64,000 nt of DNA. Origin: JAFCUW01 sp049898325 (GTDB taxonomy: Bacteria; Pseudomonadota; Gammaproteobacteria; Burkholderiales; Burkholderiaceae_D). Of the stretch, positions 16,650 to 25,608 are shown in pieces (within the stretch, counting starts at the first letter, position 1; each line of letters starts with the position of its first letter). The position numbers and the translations under genes were made by a program. Under the pieces are notes generated by a model. The model searched no databases and had not been told where the DNA came from. It saw only the letters and a list, made by a program, of their open reading frames with translations. The stretch lies in NCBI RefSeq assembly GCF_049898325.1, contig NZ_JAFCXL010000003.1, positions 186,001-250,000 of the forward strand. The letters are read 5' to 3'.

Positions 16650-17537
16650 TTACTTGAGCAAGCCGGCGTTTTGCGCCGCTTTTTCGATGTCGCCGTAGTT
16701 GCTTGCCTTGGTGGGGATGAACTTGCTGGCGCGTTGCAGTTCCAGGATTTCCTTGCCTTCAGGGGTGGACTTGTCCAGCGCCAGGAAGGCGTCGGTGATT
16801 TTTTTCTGCAGCGCCGCGTTCATGTCGGTGCGCACGCTCCAGTTGTAATCGTAGTAGCCAGGGGTGGTGTAGAACACGCGCACGACGGCTGGATCGACCT
16901 TTTTCTCGGCGACCAGTTTTTCCCACACGGAGATATTGAGCGCGCCGGCATCGACCTTGCCGCCACCAACTGCGGCGACGGTGGCGTCATGGGCGCCGGA
17001 GAAGGCGATGCGCTTGAGATCGGTATCCGGGTTGATCTTTGCTGCCAGCAAGTAGTAACGGGGCATCAGGTGGCCGGAGGTGGACGACTCGGAGCCGAAC
17101 GACAGGGTCTTGCCCTTGAGGTCTTCCAGCTTGTTGATGTCCTTGTTGGTGGTGACGAACACCGACTTGAATTTTTCATCTTCGGCGCGCTGCACCAGCG
17201 GCGTGATGGCGCCCTTGCTGCGCACATTCGCTTGCACGAAGGTGAAGCCGCCGAACCAGACCATGTCGATGCGCTTGTTGATCAGGCCTTCGACGGAGGC
17301 GGCGTAGTCGGTCACGGGGGTGAATTCGACTTTCAGGCCGGTGGCCTTGGCCAGGTAGTCGCCCAGCGGCTTGAACTTGCGCTGCAATTCAGTCGGGTTT
17401 TCGTCAGGAATGGCCGACACGCGCAGCACGCCCGGGGTGTTTTGCGCGGCAACGCTGGTGGCGGCAAACAGCAGGCCGGCGGCGGCGGTGGCGCCGAGCA
17501 GGTTCTTGAGGGTGCGGAAGGCGGAAAAGTGGCGCAT
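16650..17537 (-). CDS. phnD: Periplasmic phosphate/phosphite/phosphonate-binding protein PhnD
   Basis: 295 residues from ATG 17537, chosen for AGAAAGG upstream. Signal peptide: residues 1-28, ending SVAAQ. The PhnD fold is shown by LRVSAIPDENP, VEFTPVTDYAASVEGL, VWFGGFTFVQAN, the SESSTSGHLMPRYYL ligand-binding loop and FSGAHDATVAAVGGGKVDAGAL. It captures the substrate for the PhnC/E/E importer. An extended -10 (TGTTATGAT on the minus strand, hexamer at 17638-17643) is a plausible operon promoter. egtD diverges from it. Confidence 0.9.
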   Translation of the reverse strand: MRHFSAFRTLKNLLGATAAAGLLFAATSVAAQNTPGVLRVSAIPDENPTELQRKFKPLGDYLAKATGLKVEFTPVTDYAASVEGLINKRIDMVWFGGFTFVQANVRSKGAITPLVQRAEDEKFKSVFVTTNKDINKLEDLKGKTLSFGSESSTSGHLMPRYYLLAAKINPDTDLKRIAFSGAHDATVAAVGGGKVDAGALNISVWEKLVAEKKVDPAVVRVFYTTPGYYDYNWSVRTDMNAALQKKITDAFLALDKSTPEGKEILELQRASKFIPTKASNYGDIEKAAQNAGLLK

Positions 17538-17769
17538 AAGGCCTTTCTGACGAGAGGTGAATTGAAGCGCCAAAAGGTTCGCGCCGGGACTGGCACGATA
17601 CGATGGGGCAGGCGCCGATAAATGTGACTATTCAGCTATCATAACAAAATCCAGCGCGAATCCGGCCGGCCCGCAGGCTCCGTGCGTGGCTGCGCGGTGC
17701 GCCCATGGCGCGTTATCGCTTGTTTGACCGCCGCTTCGACCTTCCCACTGACGTTGACTCTTCTTGATT

Positions 17770-18756
17770 ATGCCGCCTGATACGACGACCGTTTCGCCCC
17801 ATGTACAGCCAGAGCGCGCAGCAGCGCGGGGCGCCGCCGCAGTGCTCGCCGAAATCAGTGCGGGACTGGCGGCGAACCACGCCCATGTCTCGCCCAAGTT
17901 TCTCTACGACGCACTCGGTTCGCGCCTGTTCGAAGCCATCTGCGAATTGCCCGAGTACTATCCGACGCGCACCGAGGCCGGCATCTTCGCCGCCCACGGC
18001 GAGGCCATCGCGCGCGCCATCGGCCCCGGCGCCACCCTGATCGATCTGGGCGCCGGCAACTGCGCCAAGGCAGCATCGCTGTTCCCCCTGCTGCAGCCGG
18101 CCCAGTATGTGGCGATCGACATCTCCGCCGACTTCCTGCGCGAATCGATTGAGCGCCTGCAACAGCGCTTTCCCCGGATCGACATGCTGGGCCTGGGCCA
18201 GGATTTTTCCGCCGGCCTGGACTTGCCGGCCAGCGTGCGCACGGCGCAGCGCCTGTTCTTCTATCCCGGCTCGTCGATCGGCAATTTCACCCCCGATGAG
18301 GCGGGCGCCTTCCTGCGCCGCGCGCGCGCGCAGTGCGATACGGACGGCGGCTTGCTGATCGGCATCGACCTGGTCAAGGACAGCGACGTGCTCGACGCCG
18401 CCTACGACGACGCGCTGGGCGTGACCGCCGCCTTCAACCTGAACCTGCTGCGCCATCTGAACGTACTCGCCGGCGCCGACTTCGACGTGCGCCAGTGGCG
18501 CCACCGGGGCAGCTTCAACGCCGCGCAGTCGCGCATCGAAATGCACCTCGAGGCGCGCCACGATCTCACCGTCCACTGGCAGGGCGGCCAGCGCAGTTTT
18601 CAGGCGCACGAGCGCATCCACACGGAAAACAGCTATAAATATCGCCAGAGCGCCGCCGTCGGCCTGCTCGAACAGGCGGGGTTTCAGGCCAGCGAGGTGT
18701 GGACCGACCCGCAGGGCTGGTTCGCCGTCATCCACGCGCGCGCGATCGGCAACTAG
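17770..18756 (+). CDS. egtD: L-histidine N-alpha-methyltransferase EgtD
   Basis: 328 residues from ATG 17770; an in-frame TTG lies 6 nt upstream and no ribosome site is clear. The EgtD family converts histidine to hercynine with three S-adenosylmethionine. Visible features: LYDALGSRLFEAICELPEYYPTRTE, where the family has its conserved substrate-binding tyrosine region; the SAM glycine motif IDLGAGNCAK (91-100); FYPGSSIGNF; and the C-terminal HTENSYKY. It is followed after 1 nt by egtB. Hercynine is needed by EgtB for ergothioneine and by SenA (31148) for selenoneine. Cytoplasmic. Confidence 0.93.
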   Translation: MPPDTTTVSPHVQPERAAARGAAAVLAEISAGLAANHAHVSPKFLYDALGSRLFEAICELPEYYPTRTEAGIFAAHGEAIARAIGPGATLIDLGAGNCAKAASLFPLLQPAQYVAIDISADFLRESIERLQQRFPRIDMLGLGQDFSAGLDLPASVRTAQRLFFYPGSSIGNFTPDEAGAFLRRARAQCDTDGGLLIGIDLVKDSDVLDAAYDDALGVTAAFNLNLLRHLNVLAGADFDVRQWRHRGSFNAAQSRIEMHLEARHDLTVHWQGGQRSFQAHERIHTENSYKYRQSAAVGLLEQAGFQASEVWTDPQGWFAVIHARAIGN

Positions 18757-18757
18757 C

Positions 18758-19939
18758 ATGACGGCCCGTGACGACCTGTCGTGCCGCCAGCGCTTTGCCA
18801 GCGTGCGCCAGCGTTCCTTCGCGCTGGCGGCGCCCCTGTCGGACGAAGACTGCGGCGCCCAGTCGATGGCCGACGCCAGCCCCGTCAAGTGGCACCTGGC
18901 GCACACCACCTGGTTTTTCGAAACCTTCATCCTGGAAGCGCGCGAGCCCGGCTTCAAGCCCTACCACCCGGCCTTTCGCTTCCTGTTCAACTCCTACTAC
19001 AACGGCATCGGCGCGCGCCATCCGCGCGCCCAGCGGGGCCTGCTCACGCGCCCGTCGATGGCCGAGGTGCGCGCCTGGCGCGCCGATGTCGACCGCCGCA
19101 TCGACGCCTTGCTCGACATCCATGGCGACTGCGCGCAACTGGCCGCCCTGATCGAACTGGGGCTGCAGCACGAACAGCAGCACCAGGAATTGCTGCTCAC
19201 CGATGTGCAGCACCTGTTGTCGCACAATGCCATGCATCCGGCCTATGCGGAAGGCGCGGTGGCGGCCGCGGTGGCCTCGCCGATGGCGCTGATCGCCTTC
19301 GACGGCGGCGTCACCACCATCGGCCACGCGGGCGACGGTTTTTGCTTCGACAACGAATTGCCCCGCCACCGCCAGTTCCTCGAGCCGTTTTCGCTGGCCG
19401 ACCGGCTCGTCACGAACGGCGAATTTGCCGCCTTTATCGACGCCGGCGGCTACCGCGACGCCACGCTGTGGCTGGCCGAAGGCTGGGACGCGGTCGCCAG
19501 CGGCCAGTGGCAGCATCCGCTGTACTGGCAGCGCGACGGGCAGGGCCAGTGGTGCGAATTCACCTTGCACGGCTTGCAGGCGCTCGATCCGCACCAGGCC
19601 GTCACCAGCGTGTCGCTGTACGAGGCGGACGCCTACGCCAACTGGCGCGGCATGCGCCTGCCCACCGAGGCCGAGTGGGAACATGGCGCCGCCAGCGACG
19701 CCCTGCGCCAGTTGTTCGGTCACTGCTGGCAATGGACCAGCAGCAGCTACGCGCCGTACCCCGGTTACGCCACCGCGCCGGGCGCGCTGGGCGAGTACAA
19801 CGGCAAGTTCATGCTCAACCAGTATGTCTTGCGCGGATCGTCCTCGGCCACCCCGGCCGGGCACTCGCGCCCCAGTTACCGCAACTTTTTTCCGGCGGGG
19901 GCGCGCTGGCAGATGAGCGGCATCCGGCTGGCAAAGTGA
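18758..19939 (+). CDS. egtB: Ergothioneine biosynthesis sulfoxide synthase EgtB
   Basis: 393 residues. N-terminal DinB-like domain with the iron ligands of the family: KWHLAHT (His46/His49) and HEQQHQE (His138, His142). C-terminal FGE-sulfatase domain (about 170-393) with LVTNGEFAAFIDAGGY, RLPTEAEWEH, CWQWTSSSYAPYPGY and VLRGSSSATP. EgtB is a non-heme iron enzyme that joins hercynine to a thiol donor (cysteine or gamma-glutamylcysteine) as a sulfoxide. No egtA, egtC or egtE is in the window, so the donor and the C-S lyase are unknown. Tightly coupled to egtD. Confidence 0.93.
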   Translation: MTARDDLSCRQRFASVRQRSFALAAPLSDEDCGAQSMADASPVKWHLAHTTWFFETFILEAREPGFKPYHPAFRFLFNSYYNGIGARHPRAQRGLLTRPSMAEVRAWRADVDRRIDALLDIHGDCAQLAALIELGLQHEQQHQELLLTDVQHLLSHNAMHPAYAEGAVAAAVASPMALIAFDGGVTTIGHAGDGFCFDNELPRHRQFLEPFSLADRLVTNGEFAAFIDAGGYRDATLWLAEGWDAVASGQWQHPLYWQRDGQGQWCEFTLHGLQALDPHQAVTSVSLYEADAYANWRGMRLPTEAEWEHGAASDALRQLFGHCWQWTSSSYAPYPGYATAPGALGEYNGKFMLNQYVLRGSSSATPAGHSRPSYRNFFPAGARWQMSGIRLAK

Positions 19940-19955
19940 TCCCCTGAACGCTCGC

Positions 19956-20906
19956 ATGTCTCTTCACTTACCCCAACTCGCGCACCTGTCGCCGGCCAAG
20001 TTGCTCAACCGGCGCGCCAACACCTACATCCTGGCCCACCCGCTGGCCTTCGCCTGGCAAGTGCTCAAAGCCTTCCGCGCCAACCAGGGCCTGCTGCTCG
20101 CCGGCGCCGTCGCCTACTACGCGCTGCTGTCGATCGTGCCGTTCCTGATGCTGGTGGTGGTGGTGCTGTCGCACTTCATCGACCAGCAGGTGCTGCTGGC
20201 GACCTTGATGCGCTACCTCGAATACCTGGTGCCCAGCCAGAGCCGTTCGATCACCGCCGAAGTGGCCCATTTCCTCGACAACCGCGAACTGATCACGTGG
20301 GTGCTGGGCGCGACCATGGTGTTTTTCAGTTCGCTGGCGTTTACCGTGCTGGAAAACGCCATGAGCGTCATCTTCGTGCACCGGGTGTCCGTCAAGCGCC
20401 GCCATTACCTGGTCTCGGCCATCCTGCCCTACTGTTATATCGTCGCGCTGGGGGCAGGGGTGCTGCTGGTGACGCTGGTGGCCGGCTCCCTGCAGGTGAT
20501 CGGCACCGAGAGCGTGCGCCTGTTCGGCGCCGACTGGTCGCTCCAGGGCGTCTCGGGGGCGCTGCTGTACCTGCTCGGGCTGGGCGGCGAAATCCTCGTG
20601 CTCACCTCGATCTACCTGGTCATGCCGGTGGGACGGCTGTCGTATGCGCATGCGCTGATCGGCGGCGTCACCGCCGCGCTGCTGTGGGAAATCGCCCGCC
20701 ACGTGCTGGTCTGGTATTTCACCACCCTGTCGCAGGTGAACGTGGTGTACGGCTCAATGACGACGGCCATCGTTGTCATGTTCAGCCTGGAGATCGGCGC
20801 CACCTTGCTGCTGATGGGCGCCCAGGTGATCGCCGAGTACGAGCAGGTGGGGCGCGATGGCGGCCCCGTCGAGCCGGTGCCCCTGATCACGCCGGCGGCG
20901 AAATAA
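19956..20906 (+). CDS. YihY/BrkB-family inner-membrane protein
   Basis: 316 residues with six membrane segments. Family pattern: FRANQGLLLAGAVAYYALLSIVPFLML near the N-terminus, the middle motif RRHYLVSAILPY, and VYGSMTTAIVVMFSLEIGATLLLMGAQVIAEY at the end. The family was once called ribonuclease BN or BrkB; a transport or envelope role is suspected but no activity is established. It follows egtB by 16 nt and may be in the same transcript. Confidence 0.88.
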   Translation: MSLHLPQLAHLSPAKLLNRRANTYILAHPLAFAWQVLKAFRANQGLLLAGAVAYYALLSIVPFLMLVVVVLSHFIDQQVLLATLMRYLEYLVPSQSRSITAEVAHFLDNRELITWVLGATMVFFSSLAFTVLENAMSVIFVHRVSVKRRHYLVSAILPYCYIVALGAGVLLVTLVAGSLQVIGTESVRLFGADWSLQGVSGALLYLLGLGGEILVLTSIYLVMPVGRLSYAHALIGGVTAALLWEIARHVLVWYFTTLSQVNVVYGSMTTAIVVMFSLEIGATLLLMGAQVIAEYEQVGRDGGPVEPVPLITPAAK

Positions 20907-20916
20907 GGCAAATACT

Positions 20917-20946
20917 TTGCTGCATCGCACAAAACCCTGCTATACT
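20917..20946 (+). promoter_or_regulatory. Extended -10 promoter of a candidate non-coding RNA
   Basis: -35 TTGCTG (20917-20922), 18-bp spacer, and TGC followed by -10 TATACT (20941-20946). It starts 11 nt after the yihY-like gene and is followed by no ORF for over 330 nt, only a structured segment and a terminator. Confidence 0.6.
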
Positions 20947-20952
20947 TCGCTT

Positions 20953-21188
20953 TGTGGTGACGGCAATTGCTTCTAGCAACAGTGTCACCCAGCCAGGGCC
21001 TTGCGCCTCGGTCGCCGCGGGTGTAACGCGGCAGCCGTAGCAAGTCGCAAAATGCCAGGTTTTGTAATTCCGGATACGTTGGTCGATTTACATATCACCG
21101 CACCACGCAGATAGCATGGGCGCCTGAGACACGATTAAAGCATTGGTACTACATTGGAATAGAGCTCGCCTTGGCGAGCTTTTTTTTC
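20953..21188 (+). ncRNA. Candidate structured small RNA, about 235 nt
   Basis: Bounded by a good promoter (-10 at 20941) and an intrinsic terminator (21164-21188), with no credible frame. Foldable parts: GGTGAC...GTCACC enclosing TTGC-TTCTA-GCAA near the 5 prime end, then CCGCG-GGTGTAA-CGCGG near 21020-21035. Its length is near that of 6S RNA, but the local 5 prime hairpin argues against a 6S fold and I cannot match it to a known class. It may instead be a long 5 prime leader with a terminator ahead of the dehalogenase gene, i.e. an attenuator or riboswitch. Confidence 0.4.
21164..21188 (+). terminator. Rho-independent terminator
   Basis: GCTCGC-CTTG-GCGAGC stem followed by nine T. A textbook terminator, located 112 nt before the haloacid dehalogenase start codon. 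Confidence 0.92.
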
Positions 21189-21299
21189 GTGTAAATTTTC
21201 GTCTGGAGCGCACTGAGCAGTACTCAAAATAGATGAACGGTGCGCTGTGGCAAGCTCAGGGATGGTAAAGTCATCACATTTCGAACTGTCAGTGATCCC

Positions 21300-22025
21300 A
21301 TGAAACCATACCGCGCCATCGTTTTCGATCTTTACGGCACTTTGTACGACGTCCACTCGGTGGCGGCCGTGTGCGATCAGGCCTTTCCCGGCAAGGGCAT
21401 GGCGCTGTCGCAACTGTGGCGCCAGAAGCAGCTGGAATACACCTGGCTGCGCAGCCTGATGGACAAATACCTCAATTTTGAAGTGGTCACGGGCGACGCC
21501 CTCGGTTTCGCCTGCGCCGCGCTGGGCCTGCCGCTGGAAGAAGACATGGCGATCGTCCTCAACGACCATTATTTGCGCCTGGCGCCGTACGGCGACACGG
21601 AGGCAGCGCTGCACCGCCTGAAAGATGCCGGCATTCCACTGGGAATCATCTCGAACGGGTCGCACAAATCGATCGCCCAGGTGGTCAACAATTCGGGCAT
21701 CGGCTGGGCCTTCGATGAACTCATCAGCGCGGAAGACGTGCAGGTATTCAAGCCCCATCCGAAGCTGTACGACCTGTGCGAACGCCGCATGGGCTTGCCC
21801 CGCGATCAGATTCTGTTCGTCTCGGGCAATGGCTGGGATGCCAGCGCGGCCAGCCTGGCCGGCTTCGGCACCTGCTGGGTCAACCGTGCGCTGGGACCGT
21901 TTGACGTGCTGGGCGCGACGCCCACGGTGGTGACGGAAGAACTGGGGTCGATGGCCGACTGGATGCTGGAAAATTTCGAGCCGGCCCAGGCGGCGCCGGC
22001 CGAAGAAGGGCCGGCGGCAGCCTGA
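21300..22025 (+). CDS. Haloacid dehalogenase, type II (HAD superfamily)
   Basis: 241 residues from ATG 21300. HAD motif I FDLYGTLYDVHS with nucleophile Asp10, motif II SNGSHKS, motif III Lys in VQVFKPHP, and motif IV SGNGWDASAASLAGF. The SGNGWDA and YGTLYDV forms are typical of (S)-2-haloacid dehalogenases, which hydrolyse halogenated short acids with inversion. Family length is about 225-240. The last 20 residues are an Ala/Glu/Pro tail. No neighbour indicates a catabolic pathway, so the natural substrate may differ. Confidence 0.88.
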   Translation: MKPYRAIVFDLYGTLYDVHSVAAVCDQAFPGKGMALSQLWRQKQLEYTWLRSLMDKYLNFEVVTGDALGFACAALGLPLEEDMAIVLNDHYLRLAPYGDTEAALHRLKDAGIPLGIISNGSHKSIAQVVNNSGIGWAFDELISAEDVQVFKPHPKLYDLCERRMGLPRDQILFVSGNGWDASAASLAGFGTCWVNRALGPFDVLGATPTVVTEELGSMADWMLENFEPAQAAPAEEGPAAA

Positions 22026-22035
22026 CCGACCCGCT

Positions 22036-22797
22036 TCAAGCGCGCAGCTTGTAGCCGGTCTTGAAAATCCACCAGATGGCCAGCATGCACACGGCCAGGA
22101 AGGCCAGGCCCATGGCGACGCTGATGCCGATGCTGACGTCGGCGACGCCATAAAAACTCCAGCGAAAGCCGCTGATCAGGTAGACCACCGGGTTGAACAG
22201 GGCGATTTTCTGCCACATGGGCGGCAGCATCGACAGCGAGTAAAAACTGCCGCCCAGGAACGACAGGGGCGTTATGACCAGCATCGGCACGATCTGCACC
22301 TTCTCGAACCCATCGGCCCAGATGCCGATGATAAAGCCGAGCAGGCTGAAGGCGACGGCCGTGAGCACCATGAACAGCATCATCCAGAACGGGTGGGCGA
22401 TCTCGAACTCGACGAAGCAGCGCGCGGTGATGAGGATGAGCACCCCGAGAATGACGGATTTGCTGGCGGCAGCACCGACGTAACCGAGCACAATTTCAAG
22501 GGCCGACACGGGCGCCGATAAAATCTCGTAGATGGTGCCGGAGAACTTCGGCATGTAGATGCCGAACGAGGCATTGGCCACGCTTTGCGTCATCAGGGAC
22601 ATCATGATCAGGCCGGGCACGATGAAGGCGCCGTAGCGCACCCCGTCGACTTCGACCATGCGCGAACCGATGGCGGCGCCGAACACGACAAAATACAGGG
22701 ACGTCGAAATGACGGGCGAAGCGATACTCTGCATCAAAGTGCGCCAGGTGCGGGCCATTTCGAATTGGTAGAGGGCGCGGATGGCGTAGATATTCAT
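22036..22797 (-). CDS. ABC-2 type transporter permease
   Basis: 253 residues from ATG 22797; an ATG at 22812, 1 nt after the ATPase stop, is also possible. Six membrane segments and the ABC-2 landmarks MQSIASPVISTSLYFVVFG, FGIYMPKFSGTIYEILSAPVS and PLSFLGGSFYSLSMLP. It forms an exporter with the adjacent ATPase. Substrates of this family include lipids, drugs and polysaccharides; nothing nearby narrows it. Inner membrane. Confidence 0.88.
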   Translation of the reverse strand: MNIYAIRALYQFEMARTWRTLMQSIASPVISTSLYFVVFGAAIGSRMVEVDGVRYGAFIVPGLIMMSLMTQSVANASFGIYMPKFSGTIYEILSAPVSALEIVLGYVGAAASKSVILGVLILITARCFVEFEIAHPFWMMLFMVLTAVAFSLLGFIIGIWADGFEKVQIVPMLVITPLSFLGGSFYSLSMLPPMWQKIALFNPVVYLISGFRWSFYGVADVSIGISVAMGLAFLAVCMLAIWWIFKTGYKLRA

Positions 22798-22813
22798 GCG
22801 GCGGTGTTCCATC

Positions 22814-23740
22814 TCAGTTTTCGACCAGGTTGACGAAGATTTCTTCGAGAGAGCTTTGCTTGGACTGGATGTCCTTGAAGTCGATGCCGTGTTCCCCCAG
22901 GCGGCGAAACAGGGCGGTGATGCCGGTGTCGTCGCCGGCGGTGTCGAAGGTGTACACCAGTTCCAGGCCGTCGGCGGACAGGGACAGTTCCGGCGTGTGC
23001 GCGGCCAGCGCGGCGGGAAGCGCCGCCAGCGGGCGTTGCAGGTGCAGCGTCAGCTGCTTCTTGCCCAGCTTGTGCATCAGCACCTTCTTGTCTTCCACCA
23101 GGATGATCTCGCCCTTGCGGATCACGCCGATGCGGTCGGCCATTTCCTCGGCTTCCTCGATGTAGTGGGTGGTCAGAATGATGGTCACGCCTTGCTCGCG
23201 CAAGCCGCGCACCATCTCCCACATATCGCGCCGCAGGACCACGTCGACGCCGGCCGTGGGTTCGTCGAGAAACAGGATCTGCGGTTCGTGCGAGAGCGCC
23301 TTGGCGATCATCACGCGGCGCTTCATGCCGCCTGACAGGGTCATGATGCGGGCATCGCGCTTGTCCCACAGCGACAGCTGGCGCAGCAGTTTTTCAATGT
23401 GGGCGGGATTGGGCGGCTTGCCGAAAATGCCGCGGCTCAGGGCCACCGTGGCGCGCACCGATTCAAACGCGTCCGTGGCCAGCTCCTGCGGCACCAGGCC
23501 GATCTTGCTGCGCGCGGCGCGGTAATCCTTGATGATGTCGTGGCCATCGGCCAGCACGGTGCCGCTGCTGGGATTGATGATGCCGCAGATGGTGTTGATC
23601 AGGGTGGTCTTGCCGGCCCCGTTGGGGCCCAGCAGGGCGAAGATTTCGCCCTTGCGGATGTCGAGGTCGATCGACTTGAGCGCCTGGTGCCCTGATTCGT
23701 AGACTTTCGAGAGCTGTTTTACTGAAATAATCGATTCCAT
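22814..23740 (-). CDS. ABC-2 type transporter ATPase
   Basis: 308 residues from ATG 23740. Walker A GPNGAGKTT, Q-loop LVPQE, signature LSGGMKRRVMIAKAL, Walker B ILFLDEPTAGVD, H-loop TTHYIEEAEEMADR. The C-terminal 90 residues are the extra domain common in DrrA/CcmA-like exporter ATPases. The stop codon is 16 nt before the chosen permease start, so the two are an operon. Confidence 0.9.
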   Translation of the reverse strand: MESIISVKQLSKVYESGHQALKSIDLDIRKGEIFALLGPNGAGKTTLINTICGIINPSSGTVLADGHDIIKDYRAARSKIGLVPQELATDAFESVRATVALSRGIFGKPPNPAHIEKLLRQLSLWDKRDARIMTLSGGMKRRVMIAKALSHEPQILFLDEPTAGVDVVLRRDMWEMVRGLREQGVTIILTTHYIEEAEEMADRIGVIRKGEIILVEDKKVLMHKLGKKQLTLHLQRPLAALPAALAAHTPELSLSADGLELVYTFDTAGDDTGITALFRRLGEHGIDFKDIQSKQSSLEEIFVNLVEN

Positions 23741-23835
23741 TGCGCGCTTTGCCGATGAGAAGACGTCGATTGTAGACGAACTACCCATCCGGCGTTGCGC
23801 GCGCTGGCAGGCCCGCCGGGCCTGCCAGGTGCCGG

Positions 23836-25515
23836 TCAGGCGGCGGCGCGCTGGTCGCTCAGGGCCAGCTGGCGGTTGACGGCGCTCAGGACCGCCTTGA
23901 ACGAGGCGGTGACGATATTGCTGTCGATGCCGGCGCCAAACAGGGTCGGGCCGTTGGCCAGGCGCAGCTCGACATAGCAGGCCGCGCGCGCATTCGCGCC
24001 CGAGCCGATCGAGTGCTCATGGTAGTCCATTAGCTTGATGTCCAGGCCCAGGGCGGCGACGAAAGCGTCGATGGGACCGTTGCCGCCGCCCTTGCGGCTG
24101 ATCGGGGCGCCGTTTTCCAGCAGGGCGATATCGATCTGCACCGGCTCGGCGTTGTTGGTGTCTTCGACCATCTTGTGGGCGGCGTAGGCGAACGGCGTGG
24201 TCTGGTCGAAATACTCGCGCTTGAAAATGGCGTGGATGTCGCTGGCGGCCACTTCGCGGCCGCTGGCGTCGGCGACTTTTTGCACGGCGCGGGAAAACTC
24301 GATCTGCAGGCGGCGCGGCAATTGCAAGCCGAATTCCTGCTCCAGCAGGTAGGCCATGCCGCCCTTGCCGGACTGGCTGTTGACGCGGATGACGGCGTCG
24401 TAGCTGCGGCCCAGGTCGGCCGGGTCGATCGGCAAATACGGCACTTCCCACAGGGCGTCCGCCTTCTGCTGGGCAAAGCCCTTCTTGATGGCATCCTGGT
24501 GCGAACCGGAAAAGGCCGTGAAGACCAGGTCGCCCACGTAGGGGTGGCGCGGGTGCACGGGCAATTGATTGCATTCTTCCACCACCTGGCGCACGGCGTC
24601 GATGTCGGAAAAATCCAGGCCCGGGTTGACGCCTTGCGTGTACAGGTTCAGCGCGAGCGTGACGAGGTCGACGTTGCCGGTGCGCTCGCCGTTGCCGAAC
24701 AGGCAGCCCTCGACGCGGTCGGCGCCGGCCATCACGGCCAGTTCGGCCGAGGCGACGGCGGTGCCGCGGTCATTGTGCGGGTGCACGCTGATGATGAGGG
24801 CGTCGCGATTGTTCAGGTTGCGACCCATCCACTCGATCTGGTCGGCGTACACGTTCGGCGTGCTGCACTCGACCGTCGAGGGCAGGTTGAAAATCATCTT
24901 GTTGTCGACCGTGGGCTGCCAGGTGGCGGAGACGGCATTGCAGATGTCGCGCGAAAAATCGAGCTCGGTGGTGGAGAACGACTCCGGTGAATATTCAAAG
25001 CCCCATTGCGTTTCGGGATGCTGCGCCACCAGGTCCTTGACGAGCTGGGTGCCGGTGACGGCGATGTTGGTGATTTCTTCGCGCGTCATATTAAAGACCA
25101 CGCGGCGGAACACGGGCGCCACCGAGTTGTACAGGTGGACGATGGCGCGCTTGGCGCCGACCGCCGAATCGACCGTGCGGCGGATCAGTTCTTCGCGCGA
25201 CTGGGTCAGCACGATGATGGTCACGTCGTCGGGAATGCGGTTCTCGTCGATCAGCTTGCGGACGAAATCGAAGTCGGTCTGCGAGGCCGAGGGAAAGCCC
25301 ACTTCGATCTCCTTCAGGCCCACCTGCACCAGCATCTCGAAGAAGCGCAATTTCTTTTCAGGGCTCATCGGCTCGATCAGCGCCTGGTTGCCGTCGCGCA
25401 GGTCGGTGCTCATCCAGATGGGCGGATGGGTGATGGTCTTGCCGGGCCAGGTGCGGTCGTCGAGTGCGATGGCGGGGAAGGGACGGTATTTGGCGGCGGG
25501 GTTTTGCATCATCAT
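23836..25515 (-). CDS. leuA: 2-isopropylmalate synthase
   Basis: 559 residues from ATG 25515 (AGGAG 7 nt upstream). The frame stays open upstream to 25716, but those 67 residues are unlike the family and lie in the leader. First step of leucine biosynthesis: 2-ketoisovalerate plus acetyl-CoA. DRE-TIM barrel motifs: STDLRDGNQAL, EVGFPSASQTDFDF, SVHPHNDRGTAVA and GNGERTGNVDL. The C-terminal LeuA regulatory domain includes SRKGGGNGPIDAFVAAL and is expected to bind leucine for feedback inhibition. The 370-nt leader with a Leu-rich peptide indicates attenuation-type control. Confidence 0.95.
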   Translation of the reverse strand: MMMQNPAAKYRPFPAIALDDRTWPGKTITHPPIWMSTDLRDGNQALIEPMSPEKKLRFFEMLVQVGLKEIEVGFPSASQTDFDFVRKLIDENRIPDDVTIIVLTQSREELIRRTVDSAVGAKRAIVHLYNSVAPVFRRVVFNMTREEITNIAVTGTQLVKDLVAQHPETQWGFEYSPESFSTTELDFSRDICNAVSATWQPTVDNKMIFNLPSTVECSTPNVYADQIEWMGRNLNNRDALIISVHPHNDRGTAVASAELAVMAGADRVEGCLFGNGERTGNVDLVTLALNLYTQGVNPGLDFSDIDAVRQVVEECNQLPVHPRHPYVGDLVFTAFSGSHQDAIKKGFAQQKADALWEVPYLPIDPADLGRSYDAVIRVNSQSGKGGMAYLLEQEFGLQLPRRLQIEFSRAVQKVADASGREVAASDIHAIFKREYFDQTTPFAYAAHKMVEDTNNAEPVQIDIALLENGAPISRKGGGNGPIDAFVAALGLDIKLMDYHEHSIGSGANARAACYVELRLANGPTLFGAGIDSNIVTASFKAVLSAVNRQLALSDQRAAA

Positions 25516-25570
25516 GGTGCTGCTCCTGAAATTGGGGAAAGGGACGCGGTCGAAAGCGAATGTGGCGACA

Positions 25571-25608
25571 GGCTGCCGGGCGGCCACGGAACGCCAGGCC
25601 CGGCAACC
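25571..25608 (-). promoter_or_regulatory. Strong hairpin in the leuA leader
   Basis: GGTTGCCGGGC pairs with GCCCGGCAGCC (11 bp with one G-U) on the minus strand, ending about 55 nt before the leuA ATG. No T-tract follows. Just upstream (about 25610-25625) the leader carries CGCTAG-TC-CTAGCG, which can also pair with the CGCTAGCG inside the leucine control codons, a possible switch. Confidence 0.45.

Noticed and set aside
20953..21188. 6S RNA as identity of the candidate sRNA
   Set aside because: 6S needs paired ends and a central bubble; here the 5 prime end forms its own local hairpin.
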